From the NCBI GenBank assembly GCA_038746285.1, contig JBCDKT010000043.1, forward strand, positions 1 through 34,117: a DNA stretch of 34,117 bases, in the 5' to 3' direction. Shown piece by piece: positions 7,302 to 14,615 of this stretch. The notes under the pieces were generated by a model. That model did not search any database. It saw only the letters and a program-made list of their open reading frames with translations, and was not told where the DNA came from. Position 1 is the first letter of the stretch. Every line of letters starts with the position of its first letter. The position numbers and the translations under genes are program-made. This DNA comes from Bacteroidota bacterium (lineage in GTDB: Bacteria; Bacteroidota; Rhodothermia; Rhodothermales; JANQRZ01).

Positions 7302-8951
7302 CTACTCTGCTTTCAGCACCCGGTCGTTCGGGTCGATCACGACCTCGGACCCGGGCGGCACAGTAATCTCACCTTGACCGCCCCGCATCCGCACGCGGCG
7401 TAGCTCGCCGTCCACCGACACCTCGACGGGCAGCGTGAGCGGGTAGCCCTCGGGCGTCTCCCACCGGAGCATCAGCGTGTCGTCGCCGCGCTCCGCCGCG
7501 AGGCGCGGCAGGTGCGGCTGGTCGAGGTAGAGCCGGAACAGGTCGCCGAGGTCGTCTCCGGTTTCCTTTTCGAGGGTGCGTCGGAAGTCGTCGGTCGTGG
7601 CAAAGCGGGTGTGCGAGCCGTCGGTGACCGATTCCATCGCGGGGTCGGGATACGCCATCCGGCGAAGGGCGCGCACGAAGGCCACGTCGTCGTCCACGGC
7701 CCAGCGGAGGGTGTGGAGGAACCACATGCCCTTGAAGTAGACATCAGCGTCGGTAATCTGCTTGCCGCGCCGGCCGAAGTAGGCCTCTTGGGTGTCCACG
7801 TTCGCCGCGGGGACGACGGGCTGCCGGTTCAGGATGCGCCCGCGCTTCGAGAGGAGGTAGCGCCGGTAGGCGTCCGTCCCGCCGAGGCGTTCGGCGTAGA
7901 GCGCTTCGACGTACATCGCGGTCCCCTCGTGGACCCAGAAGTGCCGCCAGTCGGGAACGGTGACGAGGTTGCCCCACCACTCGTGGGCGAGTTCGTGCAG
8001 GTGCAGCCAGTCGAACCCGAAATCGTTGTCGGTGAACGTGTCGCCGTAGGCAATCGCCGTCTGGTGCTCCATCCCGAGGTAGGGTGCCTGCGCGACGGCG
8101 TACTTGTCCGCCCGGAACGGGTACGGCCCGAAGGTCTCCTCCATGAATCGGAGCTGGTCGGCGATCTGAGGCAGCAGCCGGCGCGCTTTGTCCGCATCCT
8201 CCGGGAGCGCGTAGAACGTGATCGGCAGGTCATCGCCCGCCGTGCTCGTATACGGGTGGGTGAGGGTCTCGTACGGAGCGACGTAGAGCGAGAGGCCGTA
8301 GTTGTTGATCGGCGTCGAGACGAACCACTCGAAGCTGCGGCTGCCGTCGGGATTGTCGTGCTGGTATTGCAGTTGCCCACTCGACACCGCAGTGTGACTG
8401 GCGGGCACTCTCACGTGAATCCGCAGCGAGTCCGGCTCGTCAGAAGGATGGTCTTTCACCGGCCACCACACGTCGGCCCCCTCCCCCTGGCATGAAACAC
8501 CGACCCACCACGTCCCGTCGCCCCGGTCCACCCACGTAAAGCCACCCTGCCACGGCGGGTTCGGCGCCACGCGAGGCGGTCCGGCATAGTTCACGCCGAT
8601 CTTCAACTTTTCCCCCGGCTGCCGCGTCCGCCCGAGGTCGATCCACAGCCGCCCGCCATGCCGCTCGAACGGTAGCGCTCCTCCCCTCTCCATGATTTGC
8701 GAGACTACGAACGTCGTATCGAGGTCGAGCACGACGGTGCTCGTGGGGAGCACGATCTCGGCGTGCACTGTGACGAAACCGCCGATCTCGCGCAGCTCCG
8801 GCCTAATGTCGAGCCGGAGGGAATAGAAATGCACGTCGAAAGCCGCCTGCTCCGGGATCAGCGCGCCGCCGGAAGACGACGGGTCGGAGGCGCGGGGCTG
8901 CGCGTGAGCCGCGGCGGCGAGGAGCGTGAGCAGAGCGACGAGTCGGAGCAC
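7302..8951 (-). CDS. M1-family zinc aminopeptidase, exported
   Basis: The frame is open from 9050, but I choose GTG 8951. That start gives a signal peptide directly (VLRLVALLTLLAAAAHAQ), and a promoter-like TATGTTCG lies just upstream at 8974-8981, inside the longer frame. The product is 549 aa. By the 582-residue numbering of the longer frame, the zinc motif is HELAHEWWGN (H352, E353, H356) with the third ligand E375 in VHEGTAMY, the HExxH-x18-E signature of gluzincins. The exopeptidase motif GMEHQ is at 326-330, and Y438 is a candidate transition-state tyrosine. An N-terminal beta-sandwich domain precedes the catalytic domain. The enzyme should remove N-terminal residues from peptides in the periplasm or outside the cell, complementing the nearby secreted protease. 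It lacks a large C-terminal helical domain, as do many bacterial M1 members. Confidence 0.93.
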   Translation of the reverse strand: MLRLVALLTLLAAAAHAQPRASDPSSSGGALIPEQAAFDVHFYSLRLDIRPELREIGGFVTVHAEIVLPTSTVVLDLDTTFVVSQIMERGGALPFERHGGRLWIDLGRTRQPGEKLKIGVNYAGPPRVAPNPPWQGGFTWVDRGDGTWWVGVSCQGEGADVWWPVKDHPSDEPDSLRIHVRVPASHTAVSSGQLQYQHDNPDGSRSFEWFVSTPINNYGLSLYVAPYETLTHPYTSTAGDDLPITFYALPEDADKARRLLPQIADQLRFMEETFGPYPFRADKYAVAQAPYLGMEHQTAIAYGDTFTDNDFGFDWLHLHELAHEWWGNLVTVPDWRHFWVHEGTAMYVEALYAERLGGTDAYRRYLLSKRGRILNRQPVVPAANVDTQEAYFGRRGKQITDADVYFKGMWFLHTLRWAVDDDVAFVRALRRMAYPDPAMESVTDGSHTRFATTDDFRRTLEKETGDDLGDLFRLYLDQPHLPRLAAERGDDTLMLRWETPEGYPLTLPVEVSVDGELRRVRMRGGQGEITVPPGSEVVIDPNDRVLKAE

Positions 8952-8973
8952 GGCGGCGGCGTTTGGTGTCCGC

Positions 8974-8981
8974 CGAACATA
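8974..8981 (-). promoter_or_regulatory. Promoter -7 element (TATGTTCG) for M1 aminopeptidase
   Basis: TATGTTCG on the minus strand matches the TAnnTT(C/T)G form seen before other genes in the window. A T-run lies about 18-20 nt upstream in place of a perfect TTG. The predicted start near 8967 leaves a leader of about 16 nt before GTG 8951, which supports that start codon. Confidence 0.45.
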
Positions 8982-9030
8982 CGGCCCGCCCGCCACGAAA
9001 AAGGAGGCACCGGCCGCAGCCGATGCCGCC

Positions 9031-9058
9031 GTAGGGGTTTGATTAATCAAACCCCTAC
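9031..9058. repeat. Perfect 28-bp palindrome at the 3' end of rho
   Basis: Two exact 14-nt arms (GTAGGGGTTTGATT and its complement AATCAAACCCCTAC) abut with no spacer. The palindrome touches the last base of the rho stop codon (TAG at 9060-9058). In RNA it could form a 12-bp stem with a TTAA loop, so it may act as a terminator for rho, although no U-run follows. As DNA it is equally plausible as a symmetrical protein-binding site. Confidence 0.75.
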
Positions 9059-10329
9059 TACATCTCCGCCGGGATGAGTTCGTTCAACAAGTGGATGTTG
9101 TCCGGGCTCTGCTGGACGTGGCGGATCAGCGCCTGCATCGCCTCAACCGGGTGGCGCGAGTTGAGCGCGCGCATCAGCATGTGGTGGTACTTCACCATGT
9201 CGCCGAGGAGGCGCTCCTCGTTCCGGGTCCCGCTCTTGCGGAGGTTGATCGCCGGGAAAATCCGCTTGTCGGCCAGCTCGCGGTCGAGGACGATCTCGGC
9301 GTTGCCGGTGCCCTTGAACTCCTCGAAGATCACGTCGTCCATCCGGCTCCCGGTCTCGACGAGCGCGGTGGCGATGATGGTGAGCGAGCCGCCGTGCTCG
9401 ATGTTGCGCGCCGCGCCGAAGATCTTGCGCGGCATGACGAGCGCCCGGGCGTCGAGGCCGCCGGACATCGTGCGGCCGGAGTTGCCGCCCCAGAGGTTGA
9501 ACGTCCGCCCGAGCCGCGTCAGCGAGTCGAGCAGCACGACGACGTCCTTGCCCTGCTCCACGAGCCGCCGCGAATATTCGTAGGCGAGCGTGGCGACGCG
9601 GACGTGGTTGTCCTCCTCGTGGTCGTTGGACGAGGCGAAGACCGTGCAGGCCGTCGTCCGCTTGAAGTCGGTCACCTCCTCGGGCCGCTCGTCGACGAGG
9701 AGCGCGACGAGTTCGACCTCGGGGTGGTTCTCTTCGAGGGCGCGGGCGAGCTTCTTGAGCATCACCGTCTTGCCGGTGCGCGGCGGCGCGACGATCAGCG
9801 CCCGCTGCCCCTTGCCGAGCGGCGCGACGAGGTCGATCACCCGCATCGACACGTCCGTCGGCTCGGTGACGAGGCGGAGCTTCTCGTCGGGGTAGATCGT
9901 GACGCCGTCGTCGTAGGTGCCGAGTTCCTTCCACTCGTCGGGCGTCATGCCCATGACCTCGTCGAGGTCGGTGACCTGCCACGCGCCCTTGCGGCCGGGC
10001 TTGATCGTACCCTCGATCAGCACGCCGTCGCGGAGGTTGTACTTCTCGATGATCGGCGGCGGCATGAAGGGGTCGTTGTCGCCCTTCGGCAGCGAGGCTT
10101 CGAAGCCCCGGACGAACCCGAAGTTCTTGTCCCCGATCATCTCCAGCATCCCGACGATCGGCTTGCCGGGGTGGTTGTTCTCCTCCCGGTTGCCTTTGCC
10201 GCGCCCTCGGTTCCGGTTGCGGTTGCGGCCGCCCTTGCCGCCTCGGTTTCGCCCGCTGCGGTTGTTGCTGCTGTTTCGGTTGCCGCGTTCGCTCCGCTCG
10301 GAACGGTTCTCGCGTTGCTCTTCTGCCAT
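9058..10329 (-). CDS. rho: Transcription termination factor Rho
   Basis: Rho is the hexameric RNA-dependent ATPase that releases nascent transcripts. The 423-aa product begins at ATG 10329. Residues 1-55 are an unusual low-complexity Arg/Asn/Gly-rich tail (NRGGKGGRNRNRNRGRGKGN), probably RNA-binding and disordered. Such N-terminal insertions are known in Bacteroidota Rho, though often longer. The cold-shock-like primary RNA-binding domain follows (about 56-130; GFVRG). The ATPase core has Walker A APPRTGKT (181-188), DERPEEVTDF (213-222), Walker B VVVLLDSLTRLGR (263-275) and the secondary-site R-loop KGTGN (339-343). All catalytic motifs look intact. Transcription probably starts about 470 nt upstream (promoter 10810-10840), leaving an exceptionally long leader that may serve autoregulation. 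The 9031-9058 palindrome follows immediately. Confidence 0.98.
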   Translation of the reverse strand: MAEEQRENRSERSERGNRNSSNNRSGRNRGGKGGRNRNRNRGRGKGNREENNHPGKPIVGMLEMIGDKNFGFVRGFEASLPKGDNDPFMPPPIIEKYNLRDGVLIEGTIKPGRKGAWQVTDLDEVMGMTPDEWKELGTYDDGVTIYPDEKLRLVTEPTDVSMRVIDLVAPLGKGQRALIVAPPRTGKTVMLKKLARALEENHPEVELVALLVDERPEEVTDFKRTTACTVFASSNDHEEDNHVRVATLAYEYSRRLVEQGKDVVVLLDSLTRLGRTFNLWGGNSGRTMSGGLDARALVMPRKIFGAARNIEHGGSLTIIATALVETGSRMDDVIFEEFKGTGNAEIVLDRELADKRIFPAINLRKSGTRNEERLLGDMVKYHHMLMRALNSRHPVEAMQALIRHVQQSPDNIHLLNELIPAEM

Positions 10330-10802
10330 GAATCTGGGACTGGGTTAAACGGGAGAGACCCGGCCTCGCCGGGCGTCAGGTGGGTGCTGAGGGGTTGGGG
10401 GGTCGCTCACAGGGGATGGTCTCTCCCTGCTGAAGAGACCCGGGATCGGGAAATCCACTGAGCGACGGTCGATAGCCTGTGGTTTGAAGGCTGGGGCAGC
10501 GGTGCGGTAACCGGCCTGGGGGGATGCTTCGGTGCGGTGTGCAGTCGCCGGTCGTGTCTCGGCTCCGGGCGGCCAGCATGGAGGAGCGGGCCTGCGCACA
10601 ACACACTGCGGGTGGGGAGCACTTCAGCGCGTGAAGGTTCTGCCTTCGCCTAGCAACAAGCACGCCATGGTGCAGTCGCGCAGCGACGGCGGCCGGACTG
10701 TGCGTGTGCTGCGACGAGACCCCTGAGGCCCGTTACGTGGGCACCGAACGCCTTGCGTGGCCCCAAAAACACGGTAGCGAGGGGCACGCGTCAAGAGCGT
10801 CA
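10330..10802 (-). promoter_or_regulatory. Long structured 5' leader of rho (no gene seen)
   Basis: This stretch between rho and its candidate promoter shows no convincing coding sequence. Near rho it contains a GC hairpin (CCCGGC/GCCGGG, 10359-10373), a perfect 10-bp inverted repeat (GGGAGAGACC at 10351-10360 with GGTCTCTCCC at 10418-10427) and a direct repeat AGAGACCCGG (10354-10363 and 10434-10443). Between the inverted-repeat arms, minus-strand RNA from 10420 to 10374 has 25 C and only 7 G in 47 nt, resembling a Rho-utilisation (rut) region. Rho autoregulation by leader termination is known in enteric bacteria; applying it here is inference. The remaining 10803-10929 holds the rho promoter and presumably an rnhB promoter (weak TATCTTTT at 10858-10865). 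Confidence 0.45.
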
Positions 10803-10809
10803 ACGAGCC

Positions 10810-10840
10810 CCAATATAGTTGGTTTCCCCTTCCGGTACAA
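10810..10840 (-). promoter_or_regulatory. rho: Candidate rho promoter (TTG-N20-TATATTGG)
   Basis: On the minus strand, TTG (10840-10838) is followed after 20 nt by TATATTGG (10817-10810). This is close to the Bacteroidota -33/-7 pattern and has the same spacing as the TonB receptor promoters in this window. Confidence 0.5.
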
Positions 10841-10929
10841 TCGTTCTCGGGCCTCGCTATCTTTTCAGCCGCCCTTCACGGAGCGCAGATTCGCCCGACG
10901 CGCAGCCTTATCCCCTCTCGCCAGCCGCC

Positions 10930-11523
10930 ATGCCCTCTTTCGATCTAGAATACGCCTGTTGGCAGAGGGGGGCTCGGTGGGTTGCGGGCGTGGACGAAGC
11001 CGGACGCGGTTGCCTCGCCGGTCCGGTCGTGGCCGCCGCTGTCGTGCTCGCGCCCGACGCGCGGCTGCCTCGGCTCGACGATTCGAAGAAGCTCACCCCA
11101 GAGGTCCGCGCTGACTTGTTCGAGGCCATCGAGGCCGAGGCGCTCGCAGTCGGAGTCGGGCAGTGCTCGCCGAGCGAAATCGACGCGCTGAATATCCTCT
11201 GGGCTTCGATGGAAGCGATGCGGCGAGCGGTGCTCGACCTCGCGCTGGAGCCCGACCGCCTCCTCGTCGACGGCAACCGGGCGATCCCCGACGCGCCGTG
11301 GCCCCAGGCAACGGTCGTCAGGGGCGACGCCCGCAGCCTCTCGATTGCCGCCGCCTCGGTGGTGGCGAAGGTGACGCGCGACCGGCTGATGGTACGGCTC
11401 CACGACGCGTTTCCCGCCTACGGCTGGGCCCGGCACAAAGGGTACCCCACCGGCGAGCACTACGCGGCGCTCCGGGCCCACGGCCCGAGCCCCCACCACC
11501 GCCGGTCGTTCCGGCTCAGCTAA
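10930..11523 (+). CDS. rnhB: Ribonuclease HII
   Basis: RNase HII cleaves the RNA strand of RNA/DNA hybrids and starts removal of single ribonucleotides from DNA. The start at ATG 10930 gives 197 aa; the frame is open further upstream but that part is not conserved. The family signature GVDEAGRGCLAGPVVAAAV is intact, with D22 and E23. The other acidic ligands are D114 (LLVDGN) and D133 (RGDARSLSIAAASVVAK). The C-terminal substrate-recognition segment HKGYPTGEHYAAL is present. The length is normal. The gene is divergent from rho. Its stop overlaps by 4 bp with the stop of aroK on the other strand, so the two 3' ends share sequence and no terminator fits between them. Confidence 0.97.
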   Translation: MPSFDLEYACWQRGARWVAGVDEAGRGCLAGPVVAAAVVLAPDARLPRLDDSKKLTPEVRADLFEAIEAEALAVGVGQCSPSEIDALNILWASMEAMRRAVLDLALEPDRLLVDGNRAIPDAPWPQATVVRGDARSLSIAAASVVAKVTRDRLMVRLHDAFPAYGWARHKGYPTGEHYAALRAHGPSPHHRRSFRLS

Positions 11524-12059
11524 GCCGTGACGGGCAGCGCCTGCACGATGGCCTCGGCGACCTGCTCGGGGCCGAGCGCCTCGGCTTCGATCGTGACGTC
11601 GGCCTGGCTGTAGAACCGGTCGCGCTTGCGGAGGGCCTCGTTGATGTGGTTGACCAGCACGGCCTCAGCGAACGGCCGGCCGTCCTCGTCGAGCAGGAGA
11701 GGTCGCCCGTCAGTCCCGAGGAGACGCTGAGCGAGCGCCTCCGGTGAGAGCTTGAGGTAGACGATCGTCCCACTCGTCTCGGCCGTGAGGAGGTTGGCTT
11801 CCGTCGCGAGCGCGCCGCCGCCCGTCGCCACGACGACGTGCTCCTGCGTGGCGGCTTCGCACAGTACCGCCGTCTCTAGGGCGCGGAACACCGGCTCGCC
11901 GCGCCGGGCGAACAGGTCGGAGATCGAGACGCCCGCCGCACGCTCCACTTCGTCGTCGAGGTCGAGGAAGCGGTAGCCCAGGCGGTCGGCGAGGAGAGGG
12001 CCGGACGTGCTCTTGCCGCTGCCCATGAAGCCGGTGAGGAAGACGCGGGGTGGGTGCAT
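11520..12059 (-). CDS. aroK: Shikimate kinase
   Basis: This enzyme phosphorylates shikimate with ATP, step five of the chorismate pathway for aromatic amino acids. ATG 12059 gives 179 aa, the usual size. The open frame to 12164 is rejected because a promoter-like TAGGTTCG (12116-12123) lies within it. Walker A is FMGSGKST (residues 10-17). Shikimate contacts are DLDDEVER, FRALE and ATGGGAL. The lid Arg is in TDGRPLL, followed by the adenine-side KRDRFYSQAD motif. No aro neighbour is present. The gene is divergent from truA, with closely packed promoters, and convergent with rnhB with overlapping stop codons. Confidence 0.96.
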   Translation of the reverse strand: MHPPRVFLTGFMGSGKSTSGPLLADRLGYRFLDLDDEVERAAGVSISDLFARRGEPVFRALETAVLCEAATQEHVVVATGGGALATEANLLTAETSGTIVYLKLSPEALAQRLLGTDGRPLLLDEDGRPFAEAVLVNHINEALRKRDRFYSQADVTIEAEALGPEQVAEAIVQALPVTA

Positions 12060-12115
12060 ATCTTCGGAGCCGCGCGCGGCGGCCCGCTGGCGAGAAGGCT
12101 GGGGGGTGACCGGTG

Positions 12116-12123
12116 CGAACCTA
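12116..12123 (-). promoter_or_regulatory. aroK: Promoter -7 element (TAGGTTCG) for aroK
   Basis: TAGGTTCG on the minus strand matches the window's recurring TAnnTTCG form. It would give a leader of about 50 nt before ATG 12059. The upstream TTG element is not clear. Confidence 0.4.
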
Positions 12124-12136
12124 CCGCCGGCCAAGC

Positions 12137-12142
12137 TATAAT
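12137..12142 (+). promoter_or_regulatory. truA: -10 element TATAAT for truA
   Basis: A perfect TATAAT has a poor -35 (TGCGAA) 17 nt upstream. It predicts a leader of about 10 nt before GTG 12158. It lies back-to-back with the aroK -7 element on the other strand. Confidence 0.42.
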
Positions 12143-12157
12143 GTATCACTTTTCGCT

Positions 12158-12916
12158 GTGGCAACCTACCGTCTTCTGATCGAATACGACGGAGCCTGCT
12201 TTCGCGGGTGGCAGGTGCAGCCCAATCACCCGTCGGTGCAGGCCGCGCTCGAAGGTGCCCTGGCGACGGTGCTGCGCGTGCCGGTCGGCGTCGTCGGGTC
12301 GGGGCGGACGGATGCGGGGGTCCACGCCCGAGGCCAGGTCGCCCACTTTGCCACGGACGCGCCGGTCGATCCGTTCCGGCTCCAGCGCTCGCTCAACGGG
12401 CTGCTCGCCCCGGCCGTCGCCGTGCTCAGCGTGGCGCGGGCCCCCGACGGCTTCCACGCCCGCTACGACGCGCGGCGGCGGCGCTACCACTACCACGCCG
12501 CGAGCGCCCCGCGTGCCCTCGACCGAAGCCGGCGCTGGATCATCCGCCCGGAGCCCGACTGGACGCGGATGAACGAGGCCGCCGGCCACCTCCTCGGCCG
12601 GCACCACTTCGGCGCGTTCTGCCTCGCCAGATCCGAGACCACCAACCGCGTCTGCACGGTCGAGCGCGCCTGCTGGGTGCCGGAGGCGCGCCCCGGCGAC
12701 TGGCGCTTCGAGATCGCCGCCGACCGGTTCCTGCACGGGATGGTCCGGGCAGTCGTCGGGACGCTCGTCGAGATCGGGCACGGCAAGCGGGCACCGGACG
12801 CGCTGCCCGGCGTGCTAGCGACGAGGGACCGGCGAGCGGCCGGGCCCGCAGCGCCGCCCCACGGCCTCGTGCTGGAGCGCGTCACCTATGGCGACGCGGC
12901 TGAAACCAGCGCCTGA
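12158..12916 (+). CDS. truA: tRNA pseudouridine(38-40) synthase TruA
   Basis: TruA converts U38, U39 and U40 in the anticodon stem-loop of tRNAs to pseudouridine. I choose GTG 12158, which begins [11 protein letters not shown], the normal family N-terminus (252 aa). The open frame back to 12113 would cover the TATAAT. The catalytic aspartate is D52 in [14 protein letters not shown]. Other family motifs include [14 protein letters not shown] and [13 protein letters not shown] near the C-terminus. No residue expected to be essential appears missing. It is followed after 41 nt by the kelch lipoprotein gene on the same strand. Confidence 0.96.
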   Translation: MATYRLLIEYDGACFRGWQVQPNHPSVQAALEGALATVLRVPVGVVGSGRTDAGVHARGQVAHFATDAPVDPFRLQRSLNGLLAPAVAVLSVARAPDGFHARYDARRRRYHYHAASAPRALDRSRRWIIRPEPDWTRMNEAAGHLLGRHHFGAFCLARSETTNRVCTVERACWVPEARPGDWRFEIAADRFLHGMVRAVVGTLVEIGHGKRAPDALPGVLATRDRRAAGPAAPPHGLVLERVTYGDAAETSA

Positions 12917-12957
12917 GCCCGCCATTCAACGCTGCCGCCTGCCACCGATTCCTACTC

Positions 12958-14340
12958 ATGCTTCGCACTGCCCTGTTCTCTCTCGCCGCGCTCCTGCTCG
13001 GGTGCGAGCGTCCGTTCGTCGAGCCGCAGGCACCAAGTGTCGAACTCGTCAGCCCCGCGGACCTCGGAGAAGTGCGCGCAGCCCAGGACCTGTCCCTTGC
13101 GTTCGAGGCCTCGTCGCCGTCCTCGGGCATCGACCGCGTCGAGGTCAACGGCGTGCCGGCGACCTTCGACCGCGACGACGACCGCTACCTCGCCACGGTC
13201 CGGCTTGAGCAGGGGCTGAACCGGATTACCGTCGAGGCCTTCGACGGCCTCGGGACTGTCGGGGGCGACACGCTCTTTGCGGTCTTCCTCCCGTTTCAGT
13301 TCGCGTCCTCCGAGACCCGCCTGCCCGGTCCGGTCGGCGGCCACGCTACCACGGCCCTGGCGGACGGCACCCTCCTCCTGACCGGCGGGGCCGGCGGGGC
13401 GGCCGAGCCGGCCCGCAGCGACGCGCTCTTGCTGGACCCGAGCACGCTTGCCTTCACCTCGCTTCGCACCCCGATGCTGGCGGCGCGCGCAGGCCACGCG
13501 GCCTCCCTCCTGCCGGACGGCCGCGTCCTGATCACGGGCGGCAGCGCGGTCGTGCGCCCGGCAGGCGCGAGTGCCTTCGTCACCACGGCCGAGCTGTTCG
13601 ACCCCAGCACGCGCACATTCAGCGAGGTACCGCTCGTGGCAGCCGACGGCGGCTTGCCCATACCGGTGCAGCGCAGCGGCCACACCGTCGCCGTGCTGGA
13701 CAGCGGCGAGGGCGACGTGTCGGTCTACCTCTACGGCGGGACGGCCAACCTCGGCACGGCCGATGCGCCGCGTCTCGGTCCGTCGCCGTTCATGCGGCGG
13801 CTCGTGTTCGAGGACGGACCCAGCGGCCCGCGCCTCGTCGCGCCGAACCGTTCGGAGGGGTTCCGCTTCGCCGCCACGTCGGGCCACACGCAGACGCCGC
13901 GCGCGGACGTGGGACCGGACGGGTTCGGGCGCTACCTGTTCGCCGGAGCGTCGGACGTGTCGGACCCGGCCACGCCGCTGCCGTTCGAGTTGACGTTCGC
14001 TCCCGAGACGATCAACACCCGGTTCGTAGGGCCGCTGCAGACGCCGCGCGCGGACCACGCCGCGGCGCGCCTCGCGGGGCCCGCGCTCTCGGAGAACCTC
14101 GTCCTGTTCACCGGCGGGCTGAGGGCTAGCGACGGAGCAGCCCTGCCATCCGGTGAAGTTTTCGCGGCCGAAGCCGCGCAGTCCTTCCGTTTCGCAGACA
14201 ATACGCGCCTGGCTGCGCCGCGCTGGGGACACACTGCAACAAATGTCGGCGACGCCCGAATACTGGTCGTTGGCGGATTCTCCGCCTCGGGAACCCCGCT
14301 CGACCTCATCGAACTCTTTACCGCCCTCCCCGCCCGCTGA
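12958..14340 (+). CDS. Kelch-repeat lipoprotein
   Basis: This 460-aa envelope protein starts at ATG 12958. The N-terminus has a lipobox (ALLLGC, lipidated C16), so the mature protein is probably membrane-anchored. Residues about 25-105 form an Ig-like domain of the type in which a hydrophobic strand ends with NRITVEAFD. The remainder contains kelch/galactose-oxidase-like blades with GH and GG markers: GGHATTALADGTLLLTGG, GHAASLLPDGRVLITGG, RSGHTVAVL with YLYGG, and WGHTATNVGDARILVVGG. A beta-propeller is likely. Copper-radical catalytic residues of galactose oxidase are not recognisable, so enzymatic activity cannot be claimed. It lies between truA and a tiny membrane protein gene and is probably co-transcribed with both. 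Confidence 0.85.
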   Translation: MLRTALFSLAALLLGCERPFVEPQAPSVELVSPADLGEVRAAQDLSLAFEASSPSSGIDRVEVNGVPATFDRDDDRYLATVRLEQGLNRITVEAFDGLGTVGGDTLFAVFLPFQFASSETRLPGPVGGHATTALADGTLLLTGGAGGAAEPARSDALLLDPSTLAFTSLRTPMLAARAGHAASLLPDGRVLITGGSAVVRPAGASAFVTTAELFDPSTRTFSEVPLVAADGGLPIPVQRSGHTVAVLDSGEGDVSVYLYGGTANLGTADAPRLGPSPFMRRLVFEDGPSGPRLVAPNRSEGFRFAATSGHTQTPRADVGPDGFGRYLFAGASDVSDPATPLPFELTFAPETINTRFVGPLQTPRADHAAARLAGPALSENLVLFTGGLRASDGAALPSGEVFAAEAAQSFRFADNTRLAAPRWGHTATNVGDARILVVGGFSASGTPLDLIELFTALPAR

Positions 14341-14350
14341 ACGCACCGCG

Positions 14351-14542
14351 ATGACGATTCAACGCATCCTCCAGGTCATCCTCGTCGCCATCGTGCTGAT
14401 GGTGGCGTTCTCGCTCCTGGTCTTCCTGCTCCGCATCGGAACGGTGCTGCTCGGCCTGGGACTGAAAATCCTCCTCTGCCTGCTGGTCGTCGCGGCCATC
14501 CTGCGGTTCTTCGAACTCCTCGCGCAGAAGCGCCGCTACTGA
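14351..14542 (+). CDS. Small two-segment membrane protein
   Basis: A 63-aa ORF starts at ATG 14351, 10 nt after the kelch lipoprotein stop. Almost all of it is hydrophobic: one segment at about 8-28 (VILVAIVLMVAFSLLVFLL) and one at about 31-53 (VLLGLGLKILLCLLVVAAI), followed by a basic tail LAQKRRY. It has no recognised family. The tight spacing and the terminator 25 nt downstream suggest it ends the truA-lipoprotein transcript. Confidence 0.65.
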   Translation: MTIQRILQVILVAIVLMVAFSLLVFLLRIGTVLLGLGLKILLCLLVVAAILRFFELLAQKRRY

Positions 14543-14559
14543 CCCGTCCCGCCGCATCG

Positions 14560-14567
14560 TATGTTCA
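14560..14567 (+). promoter_or_regulatory. arcA: Possible arcA -7 element (TATGTTCA)
   Basis: TATGTTCA resembles the TATGTTCG before the M1 gene, with CTG 18 nt upstream. Initiation about 7 nt downstream would fall inside the left arm of the following terminator, so the new transcript would lack the full hairpin. Confidence 0.3.
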
Positions 14568-14599
14568 GGCAGTCGCCCCTCCCGGCGGCTGCCTTTTTT
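14568..14599 (+). terminator. Intrinsic terminator ending the truA-lipoprotein transcript
   Basis: A 10-bp stem (GGCAGTCGCC at 14568-14577 with GGCGGCTGCC at 14584-14593, one T-G wobble) has a 6-nt loop and is followed at once by TTTTTT (14594-14599). It is a textbook Rho-independent terminator, only 16 nt before the arcA start codon. Confidence 0.85.
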
Positions 14600-14615
14600 C
14601 TAGCCGACTACGCCC

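Noticed and set aside
8952-9050. N-terminal extension of the M1 aminopeptidase to 9050
   Set aside because: It would place non-conserved residues before the signal peptide and contain the likely promoter; it also begins inside the palindrome.
9038-9051. FNR/CRP-like site in the rho palindrome (TTGAT...ATCAA)
   Set aside because: The half-sites are separated by 2 nt rather than the required 4, and the location is downstream of rho, not at a promoter.
10345-10726. Several short ORFs in the rho-rnhB gap as genes or uORFs
   Set aside because: They overlap in several frames, have biased composition, lack start signals and contain no recognised motif.
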